A stretch of 64,000 bases of DNA from NCBI RefSeq assembly GCF_024169245.1, contig NZ_JALJWP010000001.1:4527501-4591500 (forward strand), written 5' to 3'. The notes under the pieces were generated by a model, which was not told the origin of the DNA, made no database searches, and saw only the letters and a list, made by a program, of their open reading frames with translations. Shown here one piece after another: positions 1 through 8,618 of the stretch. This stretch comes from Pseudomonas koreensis. GTDB taxonomy: Bacteria; Pseudomonadota; Gammaproteobacteria; Pseudomonadales; Pseudomonadaceae. Position 1 is the first letter of the stretch. The number at the start of each line of letters is the position of its first letter. The position numbers were made by a program, and so were the translations under genes.

Positions 1-2
1 GG

Positions 3-284
3 GCCGATCGCGAAGACTTCGACGACGCGATCGACTTCGTCGGCTGGTACATGGACAAGACCACCTCGATCAACGGCGTGTACAAATACGACGCCTATAA
101 TCAGTACCTGAACTACAACGAAGGCTGGGGCGGCTTCCGCAACAAGACCTACGCGAGCAAAGCCTGGCTACTGCCGACCGCACGCAAGGTGCAAAACCGG
201 TCGGATATGTATGCGCAGCAGTATGCCGGCTGCAAGGAAGACCTCAATCGCGGGTTCTGGAGCCGGTTCTGGCATTGGTTGTAG
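3..284 (+). CDS. Transglycosylase SLT-domain protein, C-terminal fragment
   Basis: The window opens inside this gene, so only about the last 93 residues are visible and no start can be given. The frame runs from the window edge (ADREDFDDAIDFVGWYMD) to a TAG stop. The Tyr/Trp/Asn-rich stretch (YDAYNQYLNYNEGWGGF, then the KAWLLPTARKV region) resembles the C-terminal end of Pseudomonas lipoprotein-type lytic transglycosylases, which cleave peptidoglycan glycan strands in the periplasm. The catalytic SLT core lies outside the window, so the family call rests on recall of the tail only. A REP doublet follows directly. Confidence 0.6.
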   Translation, partial: ADREDFDDAIDFVGWYMDKTTSINGVYKYDAYNQYLNYNEGWGGFRNKTYASKAWLLPTARKVQNRSDMYAQQYAGCKEDLNRGFWSRFWHWL

Positions 285-298
285 GGTGATCCGAAGGC

Positions 299-399
299 CT
301 CATCGCGAGCAGGCTCACTCCTACAAAAGATCTTCGGTGGACGCGGTAATCATGCCCGCCACCCATCCAGTGTAGGAGTGAGCCTGCTCGCGATAGCGC
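299..399. repeat. REP doublet (family A)
   Basis: Two inverted copies of a palindromic unit built on GAGTGAGCCTGCTCGCGA face each other: minus orientation near 303-325 and plus orientation near 371-398. This is the Pseudomonas BIME/REPIN arrangement, lying between the transglycosylase gene and vgrG. Confidence 0.9.
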
Positions 400-572
400 C
401 CGATCAGACACTAAAAATCCATTCACTGCCCGGTTTTACTGGCCAAAACCGCCCTCCTAAGGGTTTTCCCTATGGCACGGACGCCCGACACCTACGCCAT
501 TTGCGCCTTGAATGAGGCCGTCTAATCCTGCAACATCCATCACCTGCTTATTCAACGGACGGAATTCAAGGC

Positions 573-2645
573 ATGCTGGACGCCAATGCAACCCACATCA
601 CCCTCTCGATCGAAGACGCCAACGCCGACCTGCAAGTCCTCAGTTTCACCGGTCGCGAAGCCCTCAACGAACCGTTCCGTTTCGACCTCGAACTGGTCAG
701 CGCCCGCCCCGATCTGAAGCTCGAAGAGCTGCTGCACAAGCGTGCTTGTCTGACCTTCGGCGCCACCGGCGAAGGCAAGATTCACGGCCAGGTCTATCGC
801 ATCGAGCAGGGCGACTCCGGCAAGACCCTGACCCGCTACAGCATCAGCCTGATACCACAATTGGCCTATCTGCAGCACAACCATGATCAGCAGATCTTCC
901 AGCAACTGACGGTGCCGAAAATCATCGCCCAGGTGCTGGAAGATCGCGGCATTCTCTCTGACGCCTACAGCTTCCAGCTCGGCGCCGAGTACCCGGAACG
1001 TGAGTATTGCGTGCAATACGACGAGTCCGACCTGCATTTCATCCAGCGTCTGTGCGAAGAGGAAGGCATTCACTTCCACTTCCAGCACAGCAGCAGCGGC
1101 CACAAACTGGTGTTCGGCGACGACCAGACTGTATTCCGCAAACTGAAACCGGTCAGCTACCAGCAGGACTCGGGCATGGCCGCCGAGAAGCCGGTGATCA
1201 AGCGCTTCAACCTGCGCCTGGAAACCCGCACCACCCGCGTCAGCCGCCGCGACTACGATTTCGAAAAACCCAAGTTGCTCCCGGAAGGCGCGGTCAAATC
1301 CGAATTCGCCCCGGATCTGGAAGACTACGATTACCCCGGCCGCTTCACGACTCGCGAGCGCGGCAAGTTCCTCTCGACCCGCGCCCTGGAGCGCCATCGC
1401 AGCGACTACAAACTCGCCGAAGGCAAAGGTGACGAACCGACCCTCACCAGCGGCCATTTCCTCACCCTCGCCGAACACCCGCGCGCCGAGTGGAACGACC
1501 TGTGGCTGCTGCTGGAAGTCTTCCACGAAGGCAAACAGCCGCAGGTGCTCGGCGAAAACGTCACCAGCGACGTCACCGACAACAAAAGCGATTTCCACCA
1601 GGGCTACCGCAACAGCTTCCTTGCCACCCCGTGGGACGCCCACTACCGCCCTGCCCTCGAACACCCGAAACCGAAAGTCCTCGGCAGCCAGACCGCCGTC
1701 GTCACCGGTCCGCCCGGTGAAGAAATCCACTGCGATCAGTACGGCCGCATCAAAGTGCAATTCCACTGGGACCGCGACGGCCAGTCCGACGACAAAACCA
1801 CCTGCTGGATGCGCGTCGCCAGCGGCTGGGCCGGCGCAGCGTACGGCGGCATCGCCATCCCGCGCATCGGCATGGAAGTGCTCGTCACCTTCCTCGAAGG
1901 CGACCCCGACCAGCCCCTCGTCACCGGCTGCCTGTACCACAAGGAAAACGTCGTCCCCTACGACCTGCCCGCCAACAAGACCCGCAGCACCTTCAAAACC
2001 CTCAGCTCCCCGGGCGGCAAGGGCTACAACGAATTCCGCATCGAAGACAAAAAAGGCGCCGAACAGATCTACATCCACGCCCAGCGCGACTGGGACGAAA
2101 ACATCGAACACGACCAGAAAATCCGCGTCGGCAACGAACGCCACGACACCGTTGAAGCCAATGTGTTGAGCGAGTTCAAGGTCGAAGAACACCGGATCAC
2201 CCATCTGGACCGCATCAGTGAGATGCGCGCGGATGATCACCTGACGGTGGGTGTGACGCAGCATGTGAAGGTTGGGACTGGGCAGTTTGTGGAGGCCGGG
2301 ACGGAGATTCACTATCACGCTGGTGAGAAGGTAGTGATTGAGGGTGGCATGGAGCTCACGGCTAAAGCTGGCGGGAGTTTTGTGAAAGTTGATGCGGGTG
2401 GTGTGACGATTAGTGGGGCTGAGGTGAAGGTTAATACCGGTGGTGCGCCGGGGGTGGGGAGCGGGATCGGGATTCTCGAACCCGTCATTCCATGGGCCGC
2501 TGCGAAAGACAAGGCAGGTGCCCTGCTCGTTCCGGCAGCTGCGCAAATGGCCTTGGCCAAAGCTGCTCGTAAAGCAGGTGACATTCGTTGCCCGATCTGT
2601 GAGGCCTGCCGAGAAGGCGCATGTGATCTGGGAGCTACAGCATGA
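573..2645 (+). CDS. vgrG: T6SS spike protein VgrG (TssI), module A
   Basis: This 690-residue protein would form the trimeric spike at the tip of the type VI secretion tube and carry effectors into target cells. The N-terminal gp27-like part (about 8-330) begins with ATHITLSIEDANADLQVLSF and contains the ESDLHFIQRLCEEEGIHFHF motif. A gp5-like OB fold follows at about 385-470 (CDQYGRIKVQFHWDRDG). A repetitive beta-helix needle covers about 510-640. The tail ends in a short Cys-rich stretch, CPICEACREGAC. Length is normal for the family. The start is ATG after a CAAGG-type ribosome site. The stop overlaps the DUF4123 gene by ATGA, so the two are translationally coupled. No tssA-M cluster is nearby, making this an orphan vgrG island. 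Bases 692-2460 recur near 6852-8618. Confidence 0.95.
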   Translation: MLDANATHITLSIEDANADLQVLSFTGREALNEPFRFDLELVSARPDLKLEELLHKRACLTFGATGEGKIHGQVYRIEQGDSGKTLTRYSISLIPQLAYLQHNHDQQIFQQLTVPKIIAQVLEDRGILSDAYSFQLGAEYPEREYCVQYDESDLHFIQRLCEEEGIHFHFQHSSSGHKLVFGDDQTVFRKLKPVSYQQDSGMAAEKPVIKRFNLRLETRTTRVSRRDYDFEKPKLLPEGAVKSEFAPDLEDYDYPGRFTTRERGKFLSTRALERHRSDYKLAEGKGDEPTLTSGHFLTLAEHPRAEWNDLWLLLEVFHEGKQPQVLGENVTSDVTDNKSDFHQGYRNSFLATPWDAHYRPALEHPKPKVLGSQTAVVTGPPGEEIHCDQYGRIKVQFHWDRDGQSDDKTTCWMRVASGWAGAAYGGIAIPRIGMEVLVTFLEGDPDQPLVTGCLYHKENVVPYDLPANKTRSTFKTLSSPGGKGYNEFRIEDKKGAEQIYIHAQRDWDENIEHDQKIRVGNERHDTVEANVLSEFKVEEHRITHLDRISEMRADDHLTVGVTQHVKVGTGQFVEAGTEIHYHAGEKVVIEGGMELTAKAGGSFVKVDAGGVTISGAEVKVNTGGAPGVGSGIGILEPVIPWAAAKDKAGALLVPAAAQMALAKAARKAGDIRCPICEACREGACDLGATA
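692..2460 (+). repeat. Long direct repeat, vgrG copy 1
   Basis: This segment of the intact vgrG recurs in the same orientation at about 6852-8618, offset by 6160 bp (6159 bp after a one-base deletion in copy 2). Differences are scattered, mostly silent substitutions. Similarity fades toward the 3' end, where the two VgrG tails differ. Confidence 0.9.
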
Positions 2646-3493
2646 GTGACGTGCTTAATAACTGGATGAGCGAACAATTCCGTCTCAACCGAGTGCTGAT
2701 CCTCGTACTCGACAGCCTCGCGGAACCAAGCCCGGTGACACCGCTGTATAGCGCTGGGGTCATGCAGCGCTCAGTGCAATTGTACCGACGCACCGAGTTC
2801 TCAAAATTCGCCGCTATCAGTCCGTGGCTGACCGAACTGCACAACCCGGGCAACGATGCCTTTCGCAAACTGCTCGATGACCCACAGCGCAACTGGGGCT
2901 GGATCGGCAGCATGGACACGGCTGATCTAGACAGCCAGACCCAGCACTGGATTGCCCGGATGGTCATTGATGAAGACGGCGAGCGCTCGCTGTTTCGTTT
3001 CCAGGATAACCGCGTTATGGCCCGTTGCCTGGCCAATCTTAAAGAAACCGAATGGCCGCTATTGCTTGGCCCAACCAGCAGCGTGCTGTATTGGGATGAG
3101 TATCAGTGGAAAAGCGCAGATAACGGGAAACCGGGAATGTATCCGGTACCGAATCCGGCGCCGTGGTTGCAAATTCCCGCCCCACCGGAACGCACCCGCG
3201 AAATCTTGAGTGCCAACTTAAAACGCTGGTTGCTGGTCCAACACGCGGAAGCCGCCGCGAAGCTCTCGGAAACCCGCAGCATTCTGGAATGGTTGGAACA
3301 ACAGATCGACCTGCTCGAAGTCTGGCAATGGAATACGCCCGAACAGCGGGAGTTCATGTTGACTCTGCGCCTTCAGCCTAAATGTGCTGAAGATCTGGCT
3401 TGGCAGCCATTGCCGGGGGAAACATCGGAAAAGCATTTTGCGCGATGTGAACGTTTTTTCGCTAAGCAAAGCGAAGACTCCGCACTGAGTTGA
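2642..3493 (+). CDS. DUF4123-type T6SS effector adaptor, module A
   Basis: This 283-residue cytoplasmic protein is encoded directly downstream of vgrG with a 4-bp overlap. Features typical of DUF4123 (Tap/TEC) chaperones are the early VLILVLDSLAE strand, a central PWLTEL segment and the later FRFQDNRVMARCLANL segment, where the domain aligns with its conserved Phe/Tyr-Asp region. DUF4123 proteins hold a cognate effector and load it onto the VgrG C-terminus. Here the expected cargo is the lipase two genes downstream. The C-terminal third (about 175-283) is helical and less conserved, and probably recognises the effector. I infer the family from position and motif pattern rather than from an alignment. 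Confidence 0.8.
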   Translation: MSDVLNNWMSEQFRLNRVLILVLDSLAEPSPVTPLYSAGVMQRSVQLYRRTEFSKFAAISPWLTELHNPGNDAFRKLLDDPQRNWGWIGSMDTADLDSQTQHWIARMVIDEDGERSLFRFQDNRVMARCLANLKETEWPLLLGPTSSVLYWDEYQWKSADNGKPGMYPVPNPAPWLQIPAPPERTREILSANLKRWLLVQHAEAAAKLSETRSILEWLEQQIDLLEVWQWNTPEQREFMLTLRLQPKCAEDLAWQPLPGETSEKHFARCERFFAKQSEDSALS

Positions 3494-3551
3494 ATTTAGG
3501 CACTGGGCATCACACGCTCGAAATGGCCACACCTAGACTGAGGAAAATCAA

Positions 3552-4340
3552 ATGCGTCACCGCAATGTTTTCAATGGATTTGTTCGCAGTTTGATGGTTG
3601 GGCTAGGTGCGATTGGAATCACAGGTTGTTCAGCTGCTCAGCAGGACAATTTCACTTTGGTAACAGAGCTCCCGCCGGGGTTTGAAGTGAAGGGTGAGGC
3701 CGTCTATACCCCTCGCACCGGAGAGAAGTGCAAATTACCGCCGAAAGATGGCAAAAACCATCCTGGCCTAAAACTATTCAAAACTAAATTAAATGAACAC
3801 GCTCAGACAGCGAAATTTACGATCCCGCTGACAAGCGTCGAAGACGGTTGCCCGTTAGTTCTAGAAAGGTTTGACTACGAAATTGATGCAAAGTATGGTC
3901 CTGCGAGACTTAACTTGGGCCGAGATCACACAAGCATCGCATTCGAGGATGGAGCTGCTAGCGACCCAAATCTGCCGCCATCTACTTTATTGGAAAGAGA
4001 GTGTGAATGGTTATTTCGAACTATCGGCTCGAATCGTTATATAACAAAGATATTGAAGTGCAAAGCAATAAATGAACCACAGAAAAACCAATCTACCACT
4101 AGCTCTTTACAACGGGCTCAACTGGCAGGAAAAACGCTGACCGTTAGATTCTCCCTATCCAAAGAAGAACGTCCCTACATGGGGGATACCTGGGTGAAAT
4201 CACCCAAAGGCTGGAAACGTTGCATGGGAGAAAACATAGATGACCAATACGGTTTCTGTCGCGGCAACACGAAAGATTTTAAGTCTTTTAAAATGCCAGA
4301 CGGTCGCGAGTGCACTGTGTATCCAAACTGTACTGAATAG
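3552..4340 (+). CDS. Lipoprotein, probable immunity protein to the adjacent lipase effector
   Basis: This 262-residue exported lipoprotein has an N-terminal hydrophobic stretch ending in a lipobox (GITGC, Cys26), so it should be anchored in the periplasm. It starts at ATG 3552 with a clear GAGGAAA ribosome site and ends 11 bp before the lipase gene. Four or more cysteines in the mature part (for example GEKCKLPP, CEWLFRTIGSNRY, KRCMGE) suggest disulfides. The layout of signal peptide, GEKCKLPP segment and CEWLFRT segment resembles lipoproteins paired with T6SS lipases (Tli-type immunity), which neutralise phospholipase effectors in the periplasm. Base composition is lower in GC than in vgrG. 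The immunity role is inferred from context and pattern, not proven. Confidence 0.65.
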   Translation: MRHRNVFNGFVRSLMVGLGAIGITGCSAAQQDNFTLVTELPPGFEVKGEAVYTPRTGEKCKLPPKDGKNHPGLKLFKTKLNEHAQTAKFTIPLTSVEDGCPLVLERFDYEIDAKYGPARLNLGRDHTSIAFEDGAASDPNLPPSTLLERECEWLFRTIGSNRYITKILKCKAINEPQKNQSTTSSLQRAQLAGKTLTVRFSLSKEERPYMGDTWVKSPKGWKRCMGENIDDQYGFCRGNTKDFKSFKMPDGRECTVYPNCTE

Positions 4341-4351
4341 GGATATTTTTT

Positions 4352-6481
4352 ATGGCGTCACAAAAACCTTGCGATCCACTGTTAAGCGGAAAGTCTGAAG
4401 CATGTCCATTGCGTGGCGACTGGATCAGCTTTCAGCTAGTAGATGAAAATGGCGACGGCAAGCCGTATGCAGACCTTGCCTACATCTTACAAGATAGCGC
4501 GCATCAGCAATATATTGGCGTATTGGATGCAAACGGCTCGGCCAAGGTAATGAACCACTACCAAGGGCCTGTTGTACTCATGGTTGACAGCCCTTACAAG
4601 GGCTCAGAAAACCTCTACAACGCTCTTTTACAGCGAGGAAGCTACCCTCTTCCAATTACCGAACTTCAAGTGAGGGCCGAGAAAACCCGTTTTGTGCGCA
4701 AGGATGGACAGCGCGTCGAAAAGAATCCAGCAAAAGAAAGAGCTCAGCAGTTTTTCCATGTCGAAGTTAAAGACCTTGTAAAAAAGTCCGCCCACTTGCC
4801 ACCCTATTCAACTAGAAAATACCCACCAAATTTCAGCTTACTTAAAATCATGGGGGATTTAGGATTTGGCCCGGAAGAGCCGGAGCTGCGCGGAATTGCA
4901 TTATTACCGAACAAGCACACCGTGCTGGAAGTAAGACCATTACGTGCCTTCCGACCAATGCTTTCGAAAGATAACAAATTTAGCGCTTTAAATCTTTACC
5001 AACTTTCTCTATTTGCTGCTTTAAGCTATTGCAACTTCGGCCAGTCACCGGATGAAAATCCGAAAGATACAGTTAGCTTTCCTCTTGACCCCAGTGTCGG
5101 AAACATGTTTTCTGAGGGGATGGCTTGCTACAAGGAGCCTTGGAAAGTAAACGCAGAGCAAGCGAAAGCGTACTATCCATTATACGAAGACGTACCGTAT
5201 TCGAAGCGATTTGAGATCCTGCCTTTTGACCCAACACTATATGAGCAGAACAAACCTGATCTAAAGGAAAAACAAGAACACCCCGCAAAGCTGCATTTTT
5301 TTGACGACAGTAAAGAAAAAAATGGAACGAACACTCAAGCTTTCATAACTCATCATGACGAATTCATTCTGATTGCCATTCGGGGCACATTGGAGCTCGT
5401 CGATTTTTTGCGTGATACCGATGCTGAGCAAGTCGCTTTTGCGGCGGGCGTAGGTAAATCTCACCAAGGCTTTTACGATGCCTACGATGCCTTGAGCAAA
5501 TTTGTCGAAATTTATCTTGGCCAGTTCCACGTTGGGCAAAAGATAATTATTTGCGGACACAGTTTGGGCGGCGCAATCGCCACATTGCTTGCCGAGTCCC
5601 TAAGACGACACGCAAATGGTTATGACGTTTTGCTTTACACCTACGGCTCGCCAAGAGCAGGCGATGCCGACTTCGTACAGGGCGCAGGAGCCCTCGCGCA
5701 TCACCGCATGGTCAACGATAACGACCCGATCCCAAGCGTTCCCGCACCTTGGATGAACACCAGAAAAAGTGTTTGGATACCTGGTGCAGTAATCAGCTTC
5801 ATCACTGCGCCTTTGGGTGCCCTGATTTTTGCTCTGGGTCTGACGCGAATCGGTGGCGCGCCTTATGAGCACCAAGGTGAATTGCGGCACTTTATGCCGG
5901 TGCATTTCAAGGGACGCGAACAATCCGCGGTGCTCTGGAACCCAGGATGCGAGTCCATCGAAGAGGCCGCATGTACACGGGCGGTGAAGAAGTTCGGCGA
6001 TTTACCCGATCGCGCCATGTTTATCCAGCAATTGTTCCAGATGTCTGACCACTACATGGTTCCATCCTACATTCCCAATGCATGGGCGACACTTCGCCGC
6101 TGGCAGCAAACCCAGGAAGCCGGTCGTACGGTGGTGACCAAGACTGAATACGATCAGATTTACTATCAACTGCAGGAAATGCAGGAACGATTGAAGGCCA
6201 AGGAGGCCGAACTTAGTCACTCCTTCCAGCCTGATCGCCGAACCGTTCTGCAACAAATCAACTCGCTACGAGCCGAGATGGGGCGCATCGATACGTCAAG
6301 ACAACGACTGCACACCCTCAGCTTCCAGAAACTCACGCCTGAAGATATTTATGGCTCTGCAACTCAAGGGCCAGAACATAACCTCAGCGTTGAGCGTTGG
6401 CTAGCGAAGAAAGAGAACAATGTCGAGGTCCAGCTCGCAATGATTCCCCAAGCGGGTAGCGCTGAGCTAAGAACTGCATGA
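4352..6481 (+). CDS. Class 3 lipase-fold T6SS effector (Tle-like)
   Basis: This 709-residue protein is the likely toxic cargo of module A. The N-terminal 60-100 residues form a small beta-rich domain (CPLRGDWISFQLVDENGDG) typical of VgrG-delivered effectors. The alpha/beta-hydrolase core carries the nucleophile elbow GHSLGG with Ser404, and an Asp at 456-458 in the DNDPIPSVP motif, as in Lipase_3 proteins. A hydrophobic segment follows at about 478-497 (AVISFITAPLGALIFALGL), which may contact membrane. The C-terminus is charged and coiled-coil-like (about 605-665). No signal peptide is present, as expected for T6SS delivery. The predicted substrate is membrane phospholipid, but the exact Tle class is uncertain. 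Codon usage is clearly more A+T-rich than in vgrG, which suggests acquisition by transfer. Confidence 0.8.
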   Translation: MASQKPCDPLLSGKSEACPLRGDWISFQLVDENGDGKPYADLAYILQDSAHQQYIGVLDANGSAKVMNHYQGPVVLMVDSPYKGSENLYNALLQRGSYPLPITELQVRAEKTRFVRKDGQRVEKNPAKERAQQFFHVEVKDLVKKSAHLPPYSTRKYPPNFSLLKIMGDLGFGPEEPELRGIALLPNKHTVLEVRPLRAFRPMLSKDNKFSALNLYQLSLFAALSYCNFGQSPDENPKDTVSFPLDPSVGNMFSEGMACYKEPWKVNAEQAKAYYPLYEDVPYSKRFEILPFDPTLYEQNKPDLKEKQEHPAKLHFFDDSKEKNGTNTQAFITHHDEFILIAIRGTLELVDFLRDTDAEQVAFAAGVGKSHQGFYDAYDALSKFVEIYLGQFHVGQKIIICGHSLGGAIATLLAESLRRHANGYDVLLYTYGSPRAGDADFVQGAGALAHHRMVNDNDPIPSVPAPWMNTRKSVWIPGAVISFITAPLGALIFALGLTRIGGAPYEHQGELRHFMPVHFKGREQSAVLWNPGCESIEEAACTRAVKKFGDLPDRAMFIQQLFQMSDHYMVPSYIPNAWATLRRWQQTQEAGRTVVTKTEYDQIYYQLQEMQERLKAKEAELSHSFQPDRRTVLQQINSLRAEMGRIDTSRQRLHTLSFQKLTPEDIYGSATQGPEHNLSVERWLAKKENNVEVQLAMIPQAGSAELRTA

Positions 6482-6557
6482 CTTCTGCATGAACATCAAT
6501 CTAAAGTAAAGCTGTCTGGCTACGACGGCCCACGCATTCGCTATCGGTGTTGTCACG

Positions 6558-6844
6558 TCAGTGATTGATGTGATGACACCGCAAAGTGCGCTTGGCAAGG
6601 CCGTTAATTATCTGGCCAGCAACAGAGTCGTATGGAGCGCTAGTTGAGGCGGGTTTTACCGATCGACGACAGTTCGACGGAGCGTGGAATCAAGGCGTTT
6701 TTACTCGGGCACAAGGCTTCGCTGTTCAGTGATACTCCCAAAGGCGCCACCTCCAGTGCACAGATCTACAGCTTGGTCGGGACTGCCAAGGTCAGCGGCT
6801 ATGAAGTGTTGTTACCGTATAACTGCTCGCCAGAGATGTCATAG
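6558..6844 (+). pseudogene. Remnant of an IS66-family transposase (C-terminal end)
   Basis: Two adjacent frames together read like the C-terminus of an IS66 TnpC transposase. The frame at 6573 gives TPQSALGKAVNYLASN, matching the usual SPLGKAxxYxxNQ region. The frame at 6644 gives DDSSTERGIKAFLLGHKASL and then LFSDTPKGATSSAQIYSLV, matching the conserved IDNNxAERAIRPFxxGRKNWLFSxxxxGAxASAxLYSLIETAK block. A frameshift, a stop and the loss of all upstream domains show that it is dead. It lies exactly between the two vgrG modules, at the 5' breakpoint of the second vgrG. No terminal inverted repeats were found. Confidence 0.7.
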
Positions 6845-6851
6845 TCAACGA

Positions 6852-8618
6852 CTGGTCAGCGCTCGCCCCGACCTGAAGCTCGAAGAGCTGCTGCACAAGC
6901 GCGCCTGCCTGACCTTCGGCGCCACCGGCGAAGGCAAGATTCACGGCCAGGTCTATCGCATCGAGCAGGGGGACTCCGGCAAGACCCTGACCCGCTACAG
7001 CATCAGCCTGATGCCACAACTGGCCTATCTGCAGCACAACCATGATCAGCAGATCTTTCAACAACTGACGGTGCCGAAAATCATCGCCCAGGTGCTGGAA
7101 GATCGCGGCATTCTCTCCGACGCCTATAGCTTCCAGCTTGGCGCCGAGTACCCGGAACGTGAGTATTGCGTGCAATACGACGAGTCCGACCTGCATTTCA
7201 TCCAGCGTCTGTGCGAAGAGGAAGGCATTCACTTCCACTTCCAGCACAGCAGCAGCGGCCACAAACTGGTGTTCGGCGACGACCAGACCGTATTCCGCAA
7301 ACTGAAACCGGTCAGCTACCAGCAGGACTCCGGCATGGCCGCCGAGAAGCCGGTGATCAAGCGCTTCAACCTGCGCCTGGAAACCCGCACCACCCGCGTC
7401 AGCCGCCGCGACTACGATTTCGAAAAACCCAAGTTGCTGCCGGAAGGCGCGGTCAAATCCGAATTCGCCCCGGATCTGGAAGACTACGATTACCCCGGCC
7501 GCTTCACCACGCGCGAGCGCGGCAAGTTCCTCTCGACCCGCGCCCTCGAACGCCATCGCAGCGACTACAAACTCGCCGAAGGCAAAGGTGACGAACCGAC
7601 CCTCACCAGCGGCCATTTCCTCACCCTCGCCGAACACCCGCGCGCCGAGTGGAACGACCTGTGGCTGCTGCTGGAAGTCTTCCACGAAGGCAAACAACCG
7701 CAGGTGCTCGGCGAAAACGTCACCAGCGACGTCACCGACAACAAAAGCGATTTCCACCAGGGCTACCGCAACAGCTTCCTCGCCACCCCGTGGGACGCCC
7801 ACTACCGCCCTGCCCTCGAACACCCGAAACCGAAAGTCCTCGGCAGCCAGACCGCCGTCGTCACCGGCCCTGCCGGTGAAGAAATCCACTGCGACCAATA
7901 CGGCCGCATCAAAGTCCAATTCCACTGGGACCGCGACGGCCAGTCCGACGACAAAACCACCTGCTGGATGCGCGTCGCCAGCGGCTGGGCCGGCGCAGCC
8001 TACGGCGGCATCGCCATCCCGCGCATCGGCATGGAAGTGCTCGTCACCTTCCTCGAAGGCGACCCCGACCAGCCCCTCGTCACCGGCTGCCTGTACCACA
8101 AGGAAAACGTCGTCCCCTACGACCTGCCGGCCAACAAGACCCGCAGCACCTTCAAAACCCTCAGCTCCCCGGGCGGCAAGGGCTACAACGAATTCCGCAT
8201 CGAAGACAAAAAGGCGCCGAACAGATCTACATCCACGCCCAGCGCGACTGGGACGAAAACATCGAACACGACCAGAAAATCCGCGTCGGCAACGAACGGC
8301 ATGACACCGTTGAAGCTAATGTGTTGAGCGAATTCAAGGTTGAAGAACACCGGATTACCCATCTGGATCGCATCAGTGAGATGCGCGCGGATGATCACCT
8401 GACGGTCGGTGTGACGCAGCATGTGAAGGTGGGGACTGGGCAGTTTGTTGAGGCCGGAAACGAAATCCATTACTACGCCGGCCAGAGAGTCGTGGTCGAA
8501 GGCGCCATGGAACTGACCGCCAAGGCTGGCGGGAGTTTTGTGAAGGTTGATGCGGGTGGAGTGACCATCAGCGGTGCTGAGGTGAAGGTCAACACTGGCG
8601 GCTCGCCTGGGGTGGGCA
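6852..8618 (+). repeat. Long direct repeat, vgrG copy 2
   Basis: This is the second copy of the repeat at 692-2460, in direct orientation. It starts abruptly at the codons for LVSARPDLKLEELL, which replace the missing vgrG 5' end. It carries five A residues at 8208-8212 where copy 1 has six at 2049-2054. Confidence 0.9.

Noticed and set aside
244-426. Short ORFs with 'RSEPARD', 'VGVSLLA' or 'SRAGSLL' peptides at many places
   Set aside because: They are translations of REP palindromes in different frames, not proteins.
473-490. Sigma-54 promoter (TGGCAC) upstream of vgrG
   Set aside because: No TTGC-like -12 element lies at the required spacing; the bases there are CCCGAC.
552-2546. Very long open frame on the minus strand opposite vgrG (and a similar one opposite the second copy at 6792-8099)
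   Set aside because: It is a mirror of high-GC vgrG codons, with low-complexity Val/Ala/Phe/Gly-rich protein and no ribosome site. It appears in both vgrG copies only because they are duplicates.
6684-6851. Possible alternative N-terminus for the second VgrG fused to the IS66 remnant
   Set aside because: The open frame crosses the IS66 fragment in the wrong frame (Arg/Ser/Pro-rich nonsense) and lacks a ribosome site, so the first 56 residues are chance.
8208-8212. Programmed slippage on the A-run to rescue the second VgrG
   Set aside because: Five A bases are too few for efficient slippage, no stimulatory element is evident, and the gene still lacks its start.
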